Below are positions 20,961 through 30,789 of a DNA stretch of 64,000 nt, one piece after another; position 1 is the stretch's first letter, and the number at the start of each line of letters is the position of its first letter. Both the position numbers and the translations under genes were made by a program. The DNA lies in contig JAKCPI010000839.1 of assembly GCA_023213315.1 (NCBI GenBank), forward strand, positions 62,001 through 126,000, given 5' to 3'. Source of the stretch: Euborellia annulipes. Taxonomy: Eukaryota > Arthropoda > Insecta > Dermaptera > Anisolabididae. The notes beneath the pieces are model-generated. The model was given only the letters and a program-made list of their open reading frames with translations. It was not told where the DNA came from and made no database searches.

Positions 20961-21260
20961 CAGGGCCGTGCTTAGGGGGAGCGACCGGGGCCTTTGCCCA
21001 GGGCGCAAAAATTTAGCGTCTCTAAAAAAAAGGTAAAATTTTCGGGCGGAAAAAATTTTGGTTGGGGCGCAACACGGGAAAAATTCGGTCCCGGGGGCGG
21101 CAAAAATTTAGCGTCTCTAAAAAAAAGGTAAATATATTTTTCCGAACGGGAAACATTTATTTTGTGACAATGTAAAAAATATATACAAAAAGCGCTAAAG
21201 GACTAACTCTGCCCCGGGCGCTAATTTGAAGGAAAAAAAATATCCTAGGCACCGGCCCTG
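20961..21260. mobile_element. hAT-type MITE (300 bp), exact 8-bp duplication
   Basis: The ends are CAGGGCCGTGCTTAGG and, on the minus strand, CAGGGCCGGTGCCTAGG. The flanking octamer TTAGCGAC is exact (20953-20960 and 21261-21268). A unit with AAAAATTTAGCGTCTC and an A run is duplicated inside at about 21006 and 21105. It sits in Family C. Confidence 0.92.
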
Positions 21261-21289
21261 TTAGCGACTGTATATACCGTATATAGAAG

Positions 21290-22480
21290 AAGATGAATTA
21301 AATTGAAACTGGAATTTTTAGGCTCTAGTTGTAACAATATGGATTAATGAGTATTTGTATTACGTACTTCTGAGGACACAATGAGTGTCTAACTAATAAA
21401 TACGGCTCGGATTTTGCATATAATATTTGCATATAATAGATAGGCCTACATGTTTATTTTTCTTAATCGCATCCTGCAAATTTTTTTCATCTGGCCGTTT
21501 TAGGGTATCAGGACTCCTCACTCAGAAAATAACCGTGTGTTTTAACTTAATTTACCTCATTATTTTTGTGTTAACTATTAATTTAATTTGTAAACCACTC
21601 AAGCAAATATTATCTGACGAAGACCGAAACGAAAATTGTTAAAAAAAAAAAATGAATTAACAAAAACTCAATAAACAAAATCAAAATACTATAAATTAAC
21701 GAAAATTCCATAATAAAGCTGACGAATATCCTCGTTGAATTAAATAATGTGTTAATTTTTTAATACAGCAAACATTTATTTTATTTCAAGATGGAAAAAG
21801 CTGTTATTAAACAAACGAAACGAGTAATTGAAGAGAGAGATCAATATATACGATTGTTTTCGGACAATGGTAACAAACAAACAGACTGAGAATGAGAGAG
21901 AAGACAACGAATACTTCTTCAACGTTTGACCCTCTGTTCAGTGAATCTCCTGTCTTCTAAGTACAGAAGTAAACAGTTATAAAGTACACAGATAATAAAT
22001 AAGATCACAAGAGAGGGATGAATCTTCAAAATAAACAATCTCAAAATTCGATAGCTCTCTCTTGGCCTAGATTTTAAGTAAATTTCAAATAAATATTTAA
22101 ATGGTTTTCTTCGCATTTGTTATCAATATAAACAAAATTTCTGAAAATTTAATAGTAAATACTGTATATAAAATTTTTTTTCTTTTAATTAATAAATATC
22201 CAAATATAAAAAGTTTGGTTTCAAGATAATTAGACCCTAAGTATTATGATGACAAAATTTGTGAGAGAAAATATGTAAAAATGGAAAAGAGCAATGAATC
22301 ATGTTATTAGCATTGTTTATATGTAATAAAAAGCCTCACTCGCGCCAGTAGAAAACATACAAGCTTGAAACATGCGACAAAATTTTATATCAATTAAATT
22401 GGCTGCCAAGAATTTGAAATAAATAAATAATCACAGGTAGAAACACCCAGAGGAAAATTTGCAAAAGAATTCCAAAAGTG
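21290..22480. other. AT-rich spacer
   Basis: No supported gene. A GACGAAGACCGAAACG stretch near 21614 resembles part of a hammerhead but lacks stem II, so it is not called. Frames of 65-79 codons have no domain. Confidence 0.45.
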
Positions 22481-22509
22481 ACATTGGAAGTCACTGCTGG
22501 ATGTCAGAT

Positions 22510-23050
22510 GTATGGACATGTTGCCTTTCTGCAGTAAGCCATTCATGTATATATTTGTATTTATATGATATATAGGCCTGATGATGACTCTTGGTGGGTC
22601 GAAACTGAATTGATGTGCGCCTAAAGTCGTCAATAAAAATACTTTTTTCTTTTTTCAGGACCTTTTTTATTGAGGACTGTAAGCGTGCACCAATACAGTT
22701 TCGACCCACCAAGAGTCATCTTCAAGCCTATATGAATCGTTTACTGCAGAAAGACTGCAGAAGTCCAACTAAAATGCATTTTCAGTTTTTTGATTGTTTT
22801 AAATAGGTCAACACGCCGTTTACCACATAAAAGGCACTTGTCCACCAACTATGGCCACGCCTTTAGTTTTTGTTTTTTTCCTTTAATTGGGTTTTTAAAC
22901 AGTTTTTTGCCCCTCCTGAAAAATTTTAAAATATGGACATGTTGCCTTTCTGCAGTAAGAGATTCATATATATAATTGTTTTTATTTGAGATAGGCCTGA
23001 TGATGCTTACAGTCATTGGTAAATAAAAAGGTCCTGAAAAATGAAAAAGT
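22510..23050. mobile_element. Cluster of three Penelope-like terminal copies with hammerheads
   Basis: Copy 1 (22512-22660, plus) and copy 2 (22660-22750, minus) face each other, sharing GGGTCGAAACTG, the CAATAAAAA stretch and flanking sequence. Copy 3 (22932-23050, plus) repeats ATGGACATGTTGCCTTTCTG and AGGCCTGATGATG but has lost stem II and GAAAC by deletion. Copies 1 and 3 are direct, 1 and 2 inverted. The several short frames here are by-products of the palindrome. Confidence 0.7.
22573..22624 (+). ncRNA. Hammerhead ribozyme motif
   Basis: CTGATGA (22578-22584), one extra U, then a five-pair stem II GACTC/GGGTC, then GAAAC (22601-22605). Flanking TAGGC and GCCTA can form stem I. The cleavage-site triplet is not canonical, so activity is uncertain. 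The inverted copy at 22698-22725 has TTGAAGA in place of CTGATGA. Confidence 0.6.
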
Positions 23051-23064
23051 ATTGTATACATACA

Positions 23065-23090
23065 TGGAAAATGTACATGTACATTTTCCA
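23065..23090. repeat. Perfect 26-bp palindrome
   Basis: Two perfect 13-base half-sites, TGGAAAATGTACA and its inverse. It is isolated, with no similar copy in the window. Confidence 0.7.
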
Positions 23091-23109
23091 CTTGCACAAG
23101 TAAAACTTT

Positions 23110-23970
23110 CAATAACATGTTTTGTAGTTAAGTCATTATATATTTAGATTCTAATAATAATATTTCATTATTAAAAGAAAAAAAAATTATAAGATATTAT
23201 ATTAATATATATACTACAAGGGACCCTCTTCTTTCTTTCTCTCCATAGAATGGGTCGGAAGTCTAGGGAATAATAATTTATTGCCGAAATTTAAACAATG
23301 CTATATAATAGAAGGTAAACATACAGACAAAGAAAGCGCATAATTTCAATGGTTTATTGTCTTTACTAAAGTACTGATATGTCTCATTGTATAAGATAAA
23401 GACCAGAAAATTAAGATCCGTCGTTTTTTAATATTGAGTAAATAAATATATTCTTGGGTTTTAAATTAGTTCTTTCTATAATATTATATTTTAGTATAAA
23501 AATTGATTCGCGTATTTTTGTCCAATATTTTTTTCCAGCTCTTTAATATCAATAATGATCATATTTGATGTGTGCAAAATTATTTAATATTTTTTTTTTT
23601 AATTTTATTAAAAGTTATGCAAACATTTTAAAATTAGAAAAAAAAGTCAATATTTAAAAGTATTTTATAAAAAGAGGAATTAAATAGAATTTTTTTTTTT
23701 TAATAATTAAATTAAAATTATATTCTATTAGCACTAATTACTTGAAATCAATTACTAATTTTCGCTGACCTTTAAACTATCTCGAGATCATAAATTATGA
23801 TATAGATTTCTGGTTAATAAGTTTGGAGCATCATGTTTTGCCCTTAAATTGATGTAAACTTAATAATTTATTAAAGATTTTAAAAAATGTTGACAAACAC
23901 GACTTAACAGCATTAATCACTCATTAATATTTGTATAAATGTAAATAGCCTTTGCTGGAGGAAAAGTATT
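23110..23970. other. AT-rich spacer
   Basis: No supported features beyond T and A homopolymers. Confidence 0.5.
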
Positions 23971-23975
23971 TAAAA

Positions 23976-24026
23976 ACAATTCTTTCTCTGTGTATGTTAC
24001 ATATATAGCTAAGAGAAAGTAAAAAT
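23976..24026 (+). mobile_element. Family A 3'-end fragment
   Basis: TTCTTTCTCTGTGTATGTTACATATATAG-type hairpin followed by CTAAGAGAAAGTAAAAA, the Family A terminus. Nothing of the 5' part is present. Similar end fragments occur at 10869-10884 and 48150-48172, and on the minus strand at 41761-41780. Confidence 0.6.
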
Positions 24027-24239
24027 GTTTAAAAAGCAAACTCACATACGAATTTCAATTGTAAAGAAAAAGTAAACCATTATACTATCAATCATTAACA
24101 CTTACTCTAATGCTGGGAGAGAAAATGCAAGTAGGCAGGCCTATACCTGAAATAAAAAGAAAAGTATGGATTAGAATTTAAAAAAATAACAATGTATATT
24201 TACAATTAAATTATTAATTATATTTTTTGTATAAATTAA

Positions 24240-24425
24240 GGTGGGCGTCTCGGGGTGCTAATTTTGGGAGATTCCAGCGGCCACAATTTTCAAGCTATCG
24301 ATCTCAATTTTTTTTTTTAATTAAAGCAATTTAAAATATCTACAAGTTATAGAAGCCCTTTTTTTTGATTTTCGAAAAAATAAAATTTTTTTTTTAGATT
24401 AATCGCATTAAATAAAAGATATTAG
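24240..24425 (+). mobile_element. TTAA MITE family M1, left half
   Basis: TTAA (24236-24239) followed by GGTGGGCGTCTCGGGGTGC and about 180 bases closely matching 11594-11780. The right half, including the second end, is missing. Confidence 0.75.
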
Positions 24426-24429
24426 ATAA

Positions 24430-25225
24430 AGTCAATATTGATAAACTAAAAGTCAACGAACATGGGTCGGGACCACAAATAGTCTTATGAATAATTATTT
24501 AAATTATTTAGATGTAAATAAATGTGCCTGGTTAATTTGTATGATAATATTTATATTTCTGTATCGTTTAAAGTCCTAAGATGCCGAAAAGAATTATATA
24601 AAAAAAAAAAAAAAAAAAAATTATGGGAGTTTAGAGTTATATGCAGATACTGTGAGCGTTCGTCCCCAATCATTCTGAGTAAAAATAGAGTTAAAATTTA
24701 GAAATATTTATCTTCTATTATCTAAGCAAAGTAAAATCATAATAATAAATGGAGAAATAAATGTGTAAATGACAAAATGATTATCTTATGTTAATTAAGT
24801 AAATCCCTTAAGTAGAGAAGCGGTATATGTGGGTCTGTGTATATCTCATAATTTTATCATATATCTCTCATCAGTTCTCTTTTTATGTTAGTACATAAAT
24901 AACGAAAGATAATTATTAAAATGTTTTATTTTCCATACTTCATTCAACCAGAAGGCTTTGCTACTTTAACTTACTCATTCAATAAAAGTAAAAAAATAGA
25001 TTTATTTTAAAATCTAACGAAAACTAAAAAAAGAGTGATAATTTATTTATTTATGCAAAAAAGCTGCATTTAAATTTTTTTTTTTTTCTTTTCGGACCTG
25101 TATTGTCATAGTTTAACAGACTATAATCAGAGATACAAATTTTAATAATCCATCTTTGGTTTGCTATAAATTAGGAAGTCAAAATGACTTACAAGTAAGA
25201 TTTAAACTTTCGACCGTTGGTTCTC
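24430..25225. other. AT-rich spacer with poly(A)
   Basis: A run at 24599-24619. No gene or element is supported. Confidence 0.5.
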
Positions 25226-25232
25226 GTTGAAA

Positions 25233-25457
25233 CATTTTGTAAATTAAAATTAAATCTACAAATTAAACACTAGATTATTTGTTTCAAAGGCTTTATTAAT
25301 TAAAAAATTAACACTTGACACGTATTTCGACAATTCCTTGTGATGATGACAAGGAATTGTCGAAATACTTATCAAGTGTTAATTTTTTAATTAATAAAAC
25401 CTTTGAAACAAATAACCTAGTGTTTAATTTGTATATTTAATTTTAATTTACAAAATG
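25233..25457. mobile_element. 225-bp near-perfect palindrome with ribozyme relic at its centre
   Basis: Two arms of 108 bp (25233-25340 and 25350-25457) differ at a handful of positions around a 9-base centre, TGATGATGA. Near the centre GATGACAAGG, TTGTCGAAATA reproduces a hammerhead (GTGATGA, five-pair stem, GAAAT) with core substitutions. No unpaired tail or target duplication is visible, unlike the other fold-backs. Confidence 0.75.
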
Positions 25458-25458
25458 A

Positions 25459-25548
25459 CTAAGGCTGAACGCACACCAATTGAGCAAAAACGTCTTCGAA
25501 CAAAACGATTTGATCAAGAGCAAAACGTTTTGCTTTTTCAGGTTGTCG
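25459..25548 (+). mobile_element. Family D TIR fragment (AAAACGTTTT repeats)
   Basis: CTAAGGCTGAACGCACACCA and then GAGCAAAAACG and GCAAAACGTTTTGC match the ends of the element at 50178-50556. Only one end is present. It abuts the palindrome 25233-25457. Confidence 0.65.
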
Positions 25549-25665
25549 AAAAAAACTGTGTATATGTGTGCGTGAGTGGGAAAAAAGTGTGTGTTAAAAA
25601 TAAAAAAAACTCAAAACGCTGAAAAAAGTAGGTATCGCCGGGAATTGAACCACGGATCCTTTGGT
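25549..25665. mobile_element. SINE tail (plus) and tRNA-like 3' half (minus)
   Basis: 25549-25606 resembles the 3' tail of the SINE at 55461 (AACTGTGTATATGTG, GGGAAAAAAGTGTG). On the minus strand 25661-25617 reads GGATCCGTGGTTCAATTCCC then GGCGATACCTA, a well-formed T arm and acceptor strand. No tRNA 5' half pairs with it, so it is a tRNA-derived fragment and not a tRNA gene. Confidence 0.5.
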
Positions 25666-25669
25666 CTTT

Positions 25670-26035
25670 AAATGTAAATTTAATTATAAAAAATATCCAG
25701 GCGGAAGAATTTCATTTGTCTCTTTAAATTCAAATTAAATTTGAAAACACTTTCTTAGTAAAACTAAATTTCCTTTCAAAATTCCATAAAAAAGGTTTGA
25801 CATTTGGGAATTATAAATATATATAATAAGTATGATAAGCTTATGTGGTTTATTAATGTTTATTATATTTTTTCCAAGTTTATAGGAAAACATAAAATTT
25901 CTATGACAGTTTGATAAGCAGGTTGATAATAATAAAATTGTAAACATCACATCATATACATAAATATTGATTAGATGAGTTTTAAGCCTTTTATCGTTAT
26001 TCTAATAGTGGGGTTGGTTGGGTTTTAATTAAATT
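25670..26035. other. AT-rich spacer
   Basis: No supported features. Confidence 0.5.
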
Positions 26036-26039
26036 TATT

Positions 26040-26300
26040 AAACAAGTGTTCCTTGATTTAATAAGCGCCACAATTGACGACTATAATTTCGGCACTAGGT
26101 CCTCGTAAACAGACCACCATCGTCTATTGAACATTGAGCACATACAAGTAAGGAGGGGACGAAATTGGAATGGGAAAATTACCGAATTTTCAGGGTATAT
26201 GAATGACTAGGGCGACGCCCGCCTTTGGTAACAAATCGCCAGAATTGAGTTTGTTGTTAATTAAATGTCATTCTTGCGAGATAGAGCAATAAGCAAGTAA
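26040..26300. other. Unique GC-balanced island
   Basis: No repeat match and no frame of note. It contains GCGACGCCCGCC and a TTAATTAAATGTC stretch. It could be a noncoding conserved element; evidence is limited to composition and uniqueness. Confidence 0.25.
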
Positions 26301-26488
26301 TGGGAATAGTGGGGGCATAGAAATATAGACACATTATACATGCAAACATAAATGTTTACAGTATATTACTTGACAAATAAACAGCGTGGATGGATAAAGT
26401 AAGGAGAAAGAGAGGAGAATCATAAAGAGAGTAAGCATCTTTTAATAGAATAAGAAAATACATTTCAAGATGACAGATATATAAATAA

Positions 26489-27500
26489 AAAATCTGGTGT
26501 GACTGGTCGCACCAGATTTTTTGTGTCGACATATATTTAGTTTCTGACAGTACGGTACAATTAATTTAAGATATCTTTATATATATAATTCTTCTGTACG
26601 TGTGTATGTGACTGAACTCCTCCTAAACGACTGAACCAATTATGATGAAATTTTCTGTGTATGTTTGTGAGAATCCCGGACAGGTTTTAATTCACAAATA
26701 ACAATAAGTTAATGAGTAATTAACCGTTAAAATAAAAAAAATAAAAATTAGGAGAAAGGGTTGCCATGGTAACAAAATATAAATATTTACCCATGTTTAC
26801 GATTTTTTTTTATTTATTTACATTTTGAATTCTAAAATATCGGCATAAATTTTTTGTCTGTGTACCGGGAGAATCCCGGAAAGGATATGATTCACAAAAA
26901 ATCTTAAGTTCATGAATAATTAACCGTTAAAATAAACTCTATATATATATAAAAATGAAAAGGGAAGGCGAGCAAGGGGGTCCAGGGGCGCAGCCCCCGG
27001 CTAGGCGGAAAGCCCCGCCGAAGGCGGGGCTTGCGTCTAGTAAAATATATAAACATGGGGAAATATTTATATTTTGTTACCATGGCAACCATTCTCCTAT
27101 CTTTTGTATGAAGTACAAGAGTAAAGGGGTCTTCAGAAGATTCAAATGACAAAATGAGAATATACATTTTAAAGTGCATCAAAAAATAATTGATTTTTGA
27201 ATTTTAATCAAAATCCTTGGAGGGAATTTTGAGAAAATCGAAAAAACTGAAAAAGTACATCAGTAAAGTACTATTACTTTTTGGCTGATTTTGATGAAAA
27301 TATAAAATTTCAACCACCTAGCTAAATTCCTTTATGCTTTGAATTGAACACAGACACACACACAGACAGACACCCCGAGAGGCAGACACACAGACAGATG
27401 TCGCGAAAACCACTTTTTTGGACTCAGGGGACCTCAAATTCTCGAATCCAATCTCTATATATATGTATATTAACATACACATAGAGATAAGAGAAAGTAA
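26489..27500 (+). mobile_element. Family A copy interrupted by a Helitron
   Basis: The 5' hairpin is shortened (ATCTGGTGTGACTGGTCGCACCAGATTTTTT). The element then runs GTGTCGACATATATTTAG to AAGATA (26573), resumes at TAAAATATATAAACATGG (27041) and continues through TTACCATGGCAACC, the CAGA microsatellite and the 3' hairpin. The joined halves reproduce the sequence seen uninterrupted at 1599-1630. Confidence 0.85.
26574..27040 (+). mobile_element. Non-autonomous Helitron, 467 bp
   Basis: It begins TCTTTATATATATAATTC and has the characteristic 5' segment GACTGAACTCCTCCTAAACG and CCAATTATGATGAAATTTT. It ends with the hairpin GCCCCGCC-GAA-GGCGGGGC, then TTGCGT and CTAG. The host nucleotides are A before and T after, with no target duplication, which is the established Helitron insertion rule. 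It contains a duplicated AGAATCCCGGA...TTAACCGTTAAAATAAA block and an inverted piece of Family A. It encodes no Rep/helicase. Confidence 0.92.
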
Positions 27501-27723
27501 TTAATAATATAAAGTTTATAGAATTAATTAATTAATTTATTTATTTATTTATTCAAAACATACAGACAAATTTGTCCATTTTTACAATATTGACTACAAT
27601 AATATGTTTAGACCTTTGACAATGAATAATTTTAACATTCTTCACAGCTGCCTCTCATTCAAACTTAAGTACATCCAATTTGAATCCTACGTCTGTCAGA
27701 TCAACCGCATTATCAATTTGATT

Positions 27724-28345
27724 ATAAATGAGAACAGGTTCAGGCAAATAAAAAGTTTTTGTGTTTATCGAATTCGGAGACGTTTCGAGATATATTTAAT
27801 GTCTCATCATCAGATCGAATCGACATTAAATATATCTCTAAATATCTGCCGTATCTGAAAGGCACTTTCTTCAGTACTAAAAAGTAATCAAATTTAGCGA
27901 ACATCAATAAAAATTGACTACTTATTAGAACTGAAGAAGTAAGTGCCTGTGTGTGAGATTCGTTCAAAAAGAACAAATTTGTTTTTAATTTTCATCATCA
28001 GTTCGAATCGACATTAAATATAACCTATCTCGAAATTGGCTGAACCTGCTCTCATTTAGAATAAAATATATTCACAGTCACCAAATCCTATTCATGTGAA
28101 ACATCGCAGCTCTACTTTCAAAACAACTTATAGAGTATAATTTGTCTAATGAAAAATATTTAATTTTCAATTGAATGAAAAGTAACAAAAAATTTGTTCT
28201 TATTGAATGTTTCTTACAGCACAGACACTTTTTCAGTTCTAATAAGTGGTCTTTTTTTATTGATGTTCGGTAAATTTGATTATTTGTTAGAACTGAAGAA
28301 AGTGCCTTTCAGATGTAAACAGCAAAAACAAATTTGTTTCTTTTG
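27724..28345. mobile_element. Composite Penelope-like fold-back with ribozyme and nested inverted pairs
   Basis: Outer arms pair AAATGAGAACAGGTTCAGGC (27725) with GCTGAACCTGCTCTCATTT (near 28040-28058). Inside, a unit (27857-27988; CTGAAAGGCACTTTCTTCAG at one end) recurs in inverse orientation at 28187-28309. Both units contain ATTGATGTTCG-type and AACTGAAGAA motifs. The complex is several fold-backs inserted in or next to one another. Target duplications could not be resolved. Confidence 0.6.
27770..27830 (-). ncRNA. Hammerhead ribozyme with intact core
   Basis: On the minus strand CTGATGA (27813-27807), one extra U, stem II GAGA/TCTC, then GAAAC and the GTC cleavage triplet (27786-27779). 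ATTCG before and CGAAT after can form stem I beyond a small internal loop. Core nucleotides are all canonical apart from the extra base after CTGATGA, which also appears in the copies at 57.6-57.9 kb. Confidence 0.65.
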
Positions 28346-28349
28346 TTCA

Positions 28350-28977
28350 CCTAAGCAAAAAATTAAATATGATAAAAATAATTAAAAAATGTTGCTAATA
28401 AGAACAAGTGTTATTTTATCCGGTCCTTAACTCAAGTTATAGTAAAAATATATGAAGAAATAAAGGAGCTGTTGTATTCAAACAATAAGAGGCGCCCGCT
28501 CCTCCCGCCTTCTTATTGTTATAATAAAAATATATTTCAAACAATTTTTTTTTTTTTTAATAAAATAATTAATTATTTCACTGAAAAGGGCCCAGTAAAA
28601 TTTTTGGAAAGTTACTTTATATACTTTTAAGATGAGACTATTTAAAATGTCCTTTGCTTGTTTGCTTTTGTTCCAAATTAAACCTTGATGTTATAAAGAA
28701 ACTTAAAGTTTTAGATTGGATTTTCCATAAGTTTTTGAGAAAATTAAGGATTCCAAAGGACAAACCCAAAAAGAAAATAAACTTTCAACATTGGGTTAAT
28801 TAAAATTAGTAAAAGGTTATAGTAAAAGTACTTTGTGAAAGAAGTACGGTAAAACAAATTGATACATTCACTGATTTATGAGAGAGGTCATTTTTCATTT
28901 TCATATAATAGTTTAGTAGGCCTACATTCAAAATTATTAAATTTTTGCTTCTGACCCTTGAAACAGTGACAAGACTA
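28350..28977. other. AT-rich spacer with small hairpin
   Basis: 28484-28520 forms a hairpin (ACAATAAGA...TCTTATTGT around a GC-rich loop). Its ACAATAAGAGG start equals the arm start of the fold-back at 63556, so it may be a remnant of that family. The rest is AT-rich. Confidence 0.35.
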
Positions 28978-29182
28978 TTTTAACAGCCTGGTATTACGGA
29001 TTATTATTTTTCATTAAAAGACGTAAAAATTAATTGGATACTAATAAAAAAAATCTGATGATAACCTCATAAATAAAAATTTGTCAATGATTTATTAAAC
29101 AAGAAACTCATAAATGACTTTTCTTTGACCTAGCAGCGTTAAATCTTTTTCTAAATAAACTCTCTTTCAGGTCTACTCTCTA

Positions 29183-29480
29183 GCGAGCGTGGCTTATCGG
29201 ATAAGCTGAGGCTTAGTAATACGAGGTAAAATGTCACTCGAGTTCGAACCCAACTTGCCGAAAAAATTCAACCAAAGTCGAACGTCTCTGCTGGAGCAAA
29301 AGGGAGTACACATCCCCTCCAATTCCAGGCACTTAGGGCCTGAGGGATGGACATAGGAATTCAGGGGTAAAACATCACCCGAATTCGAACCATTCCTAGA
29401 ACGGGGGAGCACAATAGATCTGATCTAGAAGGTCGCAGTGCAAAGAGAAGCCCCAGAACAACTAATCAATCAATCAATCA
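29183..29480 (+). mobile_element. tRNA-derived SINE with (ATCA)n tail, copy 1
   Basis: The head GCGAGCGTGGCTTATCGG (A box TGGCTTATCGG) is followed by CTCGAGTTCGAACCCA (B box) at tRNA-like spacing. A second TTCGAACC occurs about 150 bases later. The tail is a run of ATCA units. It is unlike the other SINEs in the window. Confidence 0.7.
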
Positions 29481-29686
29481 TTTTAACAGCCTGGTATTAC
29501 GGATTATTATTTTTCATTAAAAGACGTAAAAATTAATTGGATACTAATAAAAAAAAATCTGATGATAACCTCATAAATAAAAATTTGTCAATGATTTATT
29601 AAACAAGAAACTCATAAATGACTTTTCTTTGACCTAGCAGCGTTAAATCTTTTTCTAAATAAACTCTCTTTCAGGTCTACTCTCTA

Positions 29687-29984
29687 GCGAGCGTGGCTTA
29701 TCGGATAAGCTGAGGCTTAGTAATACGAGGTAAAATGTCACTCGAGTTCGAACCCAACTTGCCGAAAAAATTCAACCAAAGTCGAACGTCTCTGCTGGAG
29801 CAAAAGGGAGTACACATCCCCTCCAATTCCAGGCACTTAGGGCCTGAGGGATGGACATAGGAATTCAGGGGTAAAACATCACCCGAATTCGAACCATTCC
29901 TAGAACGGGGGAGCACAATAGATCTGATCTAGAAGGTCGCAGTGCAAAGAGAAGCCCCAGAACAACTAATCAATCAATCAATCA
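29687..29984 (+). mobile_element. tRNA-derived SINE with (ATCA)n tail, copy 2
   Basis: An exact or near-exact copy of 29183-29480 at an offset of 504. Both copies are bounded by the same 205-bp segment, so they arose by duplication of the segment-SINE unit and not by two insertions. Confidence 0.7.
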
Positions 29985-30165
29985 TTTTAACAGCCTGGTA
30001 TTACGGATTATTATTTTTCATTAAAAGACGTAAAAATTAATTGGATACTAATAAAAAAAAATCTGATGATAACCTCATAAATAAAAATTTGTCAATGATT
30101 TATTAAACAAGAAACTCATGAATGACTTTTCTTTGACCTAGCAGCGTTAAATCTTTTTCTAAATA

Positions 30166-30780
30166 AACTCTCTTTCAGGTCTACTCTCTAAGCAAAAACG
30201 TTAACTTTTAACATCTGTAAACAGTGTAAATTCATTTTAACACTTCCTTGCCTCAAAATGCTATTCTTTAAAAGCAAAAACTTTAAAGCAAGAGCGTTAA
30301 CATTTAGTCAATAGTGTTAAAAATTAATGTCCAGGGGGTACCTTTAATATTTTAATGCCGTATTTAATGCATACAAATGGCGTCTTTAACTTAAAAAGTA
30401 AGGTTATGATTTTGACAGCTTTGAAATAAAAGCAACATGTTAACGTCGCTGTTAAAACATGGTTTAAAGAATAGCATTTTTTAACGCTGGTGTGTCAGAT
30501 AGGCCTACTAGATTGAAAATAACAAATCAAGTTAGTAACGCGCAATCGCGAGAGTTTATCGAGGAGTGTAAAAACACTAACAAGCAGAAAACCTAGCAAT
30601 CTTCATATGGATCGTTAACATTTGGTGCTAAAAAGTAAAATATTAACGACACTGTTAAAACTTGGTTTAAAGAATAGCATTTTTTAAGGCTGGTGTAATT
30701 ACTTTGCTTTTTAACACCAATTTATGATGTTAAATTTTAACGACTGTTTTTAGAGAATAGACCTGATTGAGAGATACAAG
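30166..30780. mobile_element. TIR element next to the tandem array
   Basis: The left end CAGGTCTACTCTCTAA and, on the minus strand from the right, CAGGTCTATTCTCTAA are inverted copies; pairing continues through GTTAA and TTTAACATC motifs. The interior repeats GTTAAAAC, TGGTTTAAAGAATAGCATTT at about 30453 and 30657. The left end lies within the third 205-bp segment of the array. No coding capacity. Confidence 0.6.
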
Positions 30781-30789
30781 CCGCGTGTG

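Larger units (their letters stand above)
28978..30190. repeat. Tandem array: segment-SINE-segment-SINE-segment (504-bp period)
   Basis: A 205-206-bp segment (28978-29182, 29481-29686, 29985-30190) alternates with two 298-bp SINE copies. The repeats are virtually identical; I saw one A-run length change and one A/G change. The array ends exactly where the uninterrupted sequence continues into AAGCAAAAACG at 30191. The identical 72-codon minus-strand frames at 29194-29412 and 29698-29916 are copies of SINE sequence, not genes. Confidence 0.92.

Noticed and set aside
21606..21640. Hammerhead ribozyme around CTGACGAAGACCGAAACG
   Set aside because: There is no stem II between the two core halves and no inverted arms.
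25617..25661. tRNA gene on the minus strand
   Set aside because: Only T arm and acceptor half are present; no D arm, anticodon arm or matching 5' acceptor strand upstream.
29194..29916. Two identical 72-codon minus-strand frames
   Set aside because: They lie entirely in the duplicated SINE; identity reflects the tandem array, not gene duplication.
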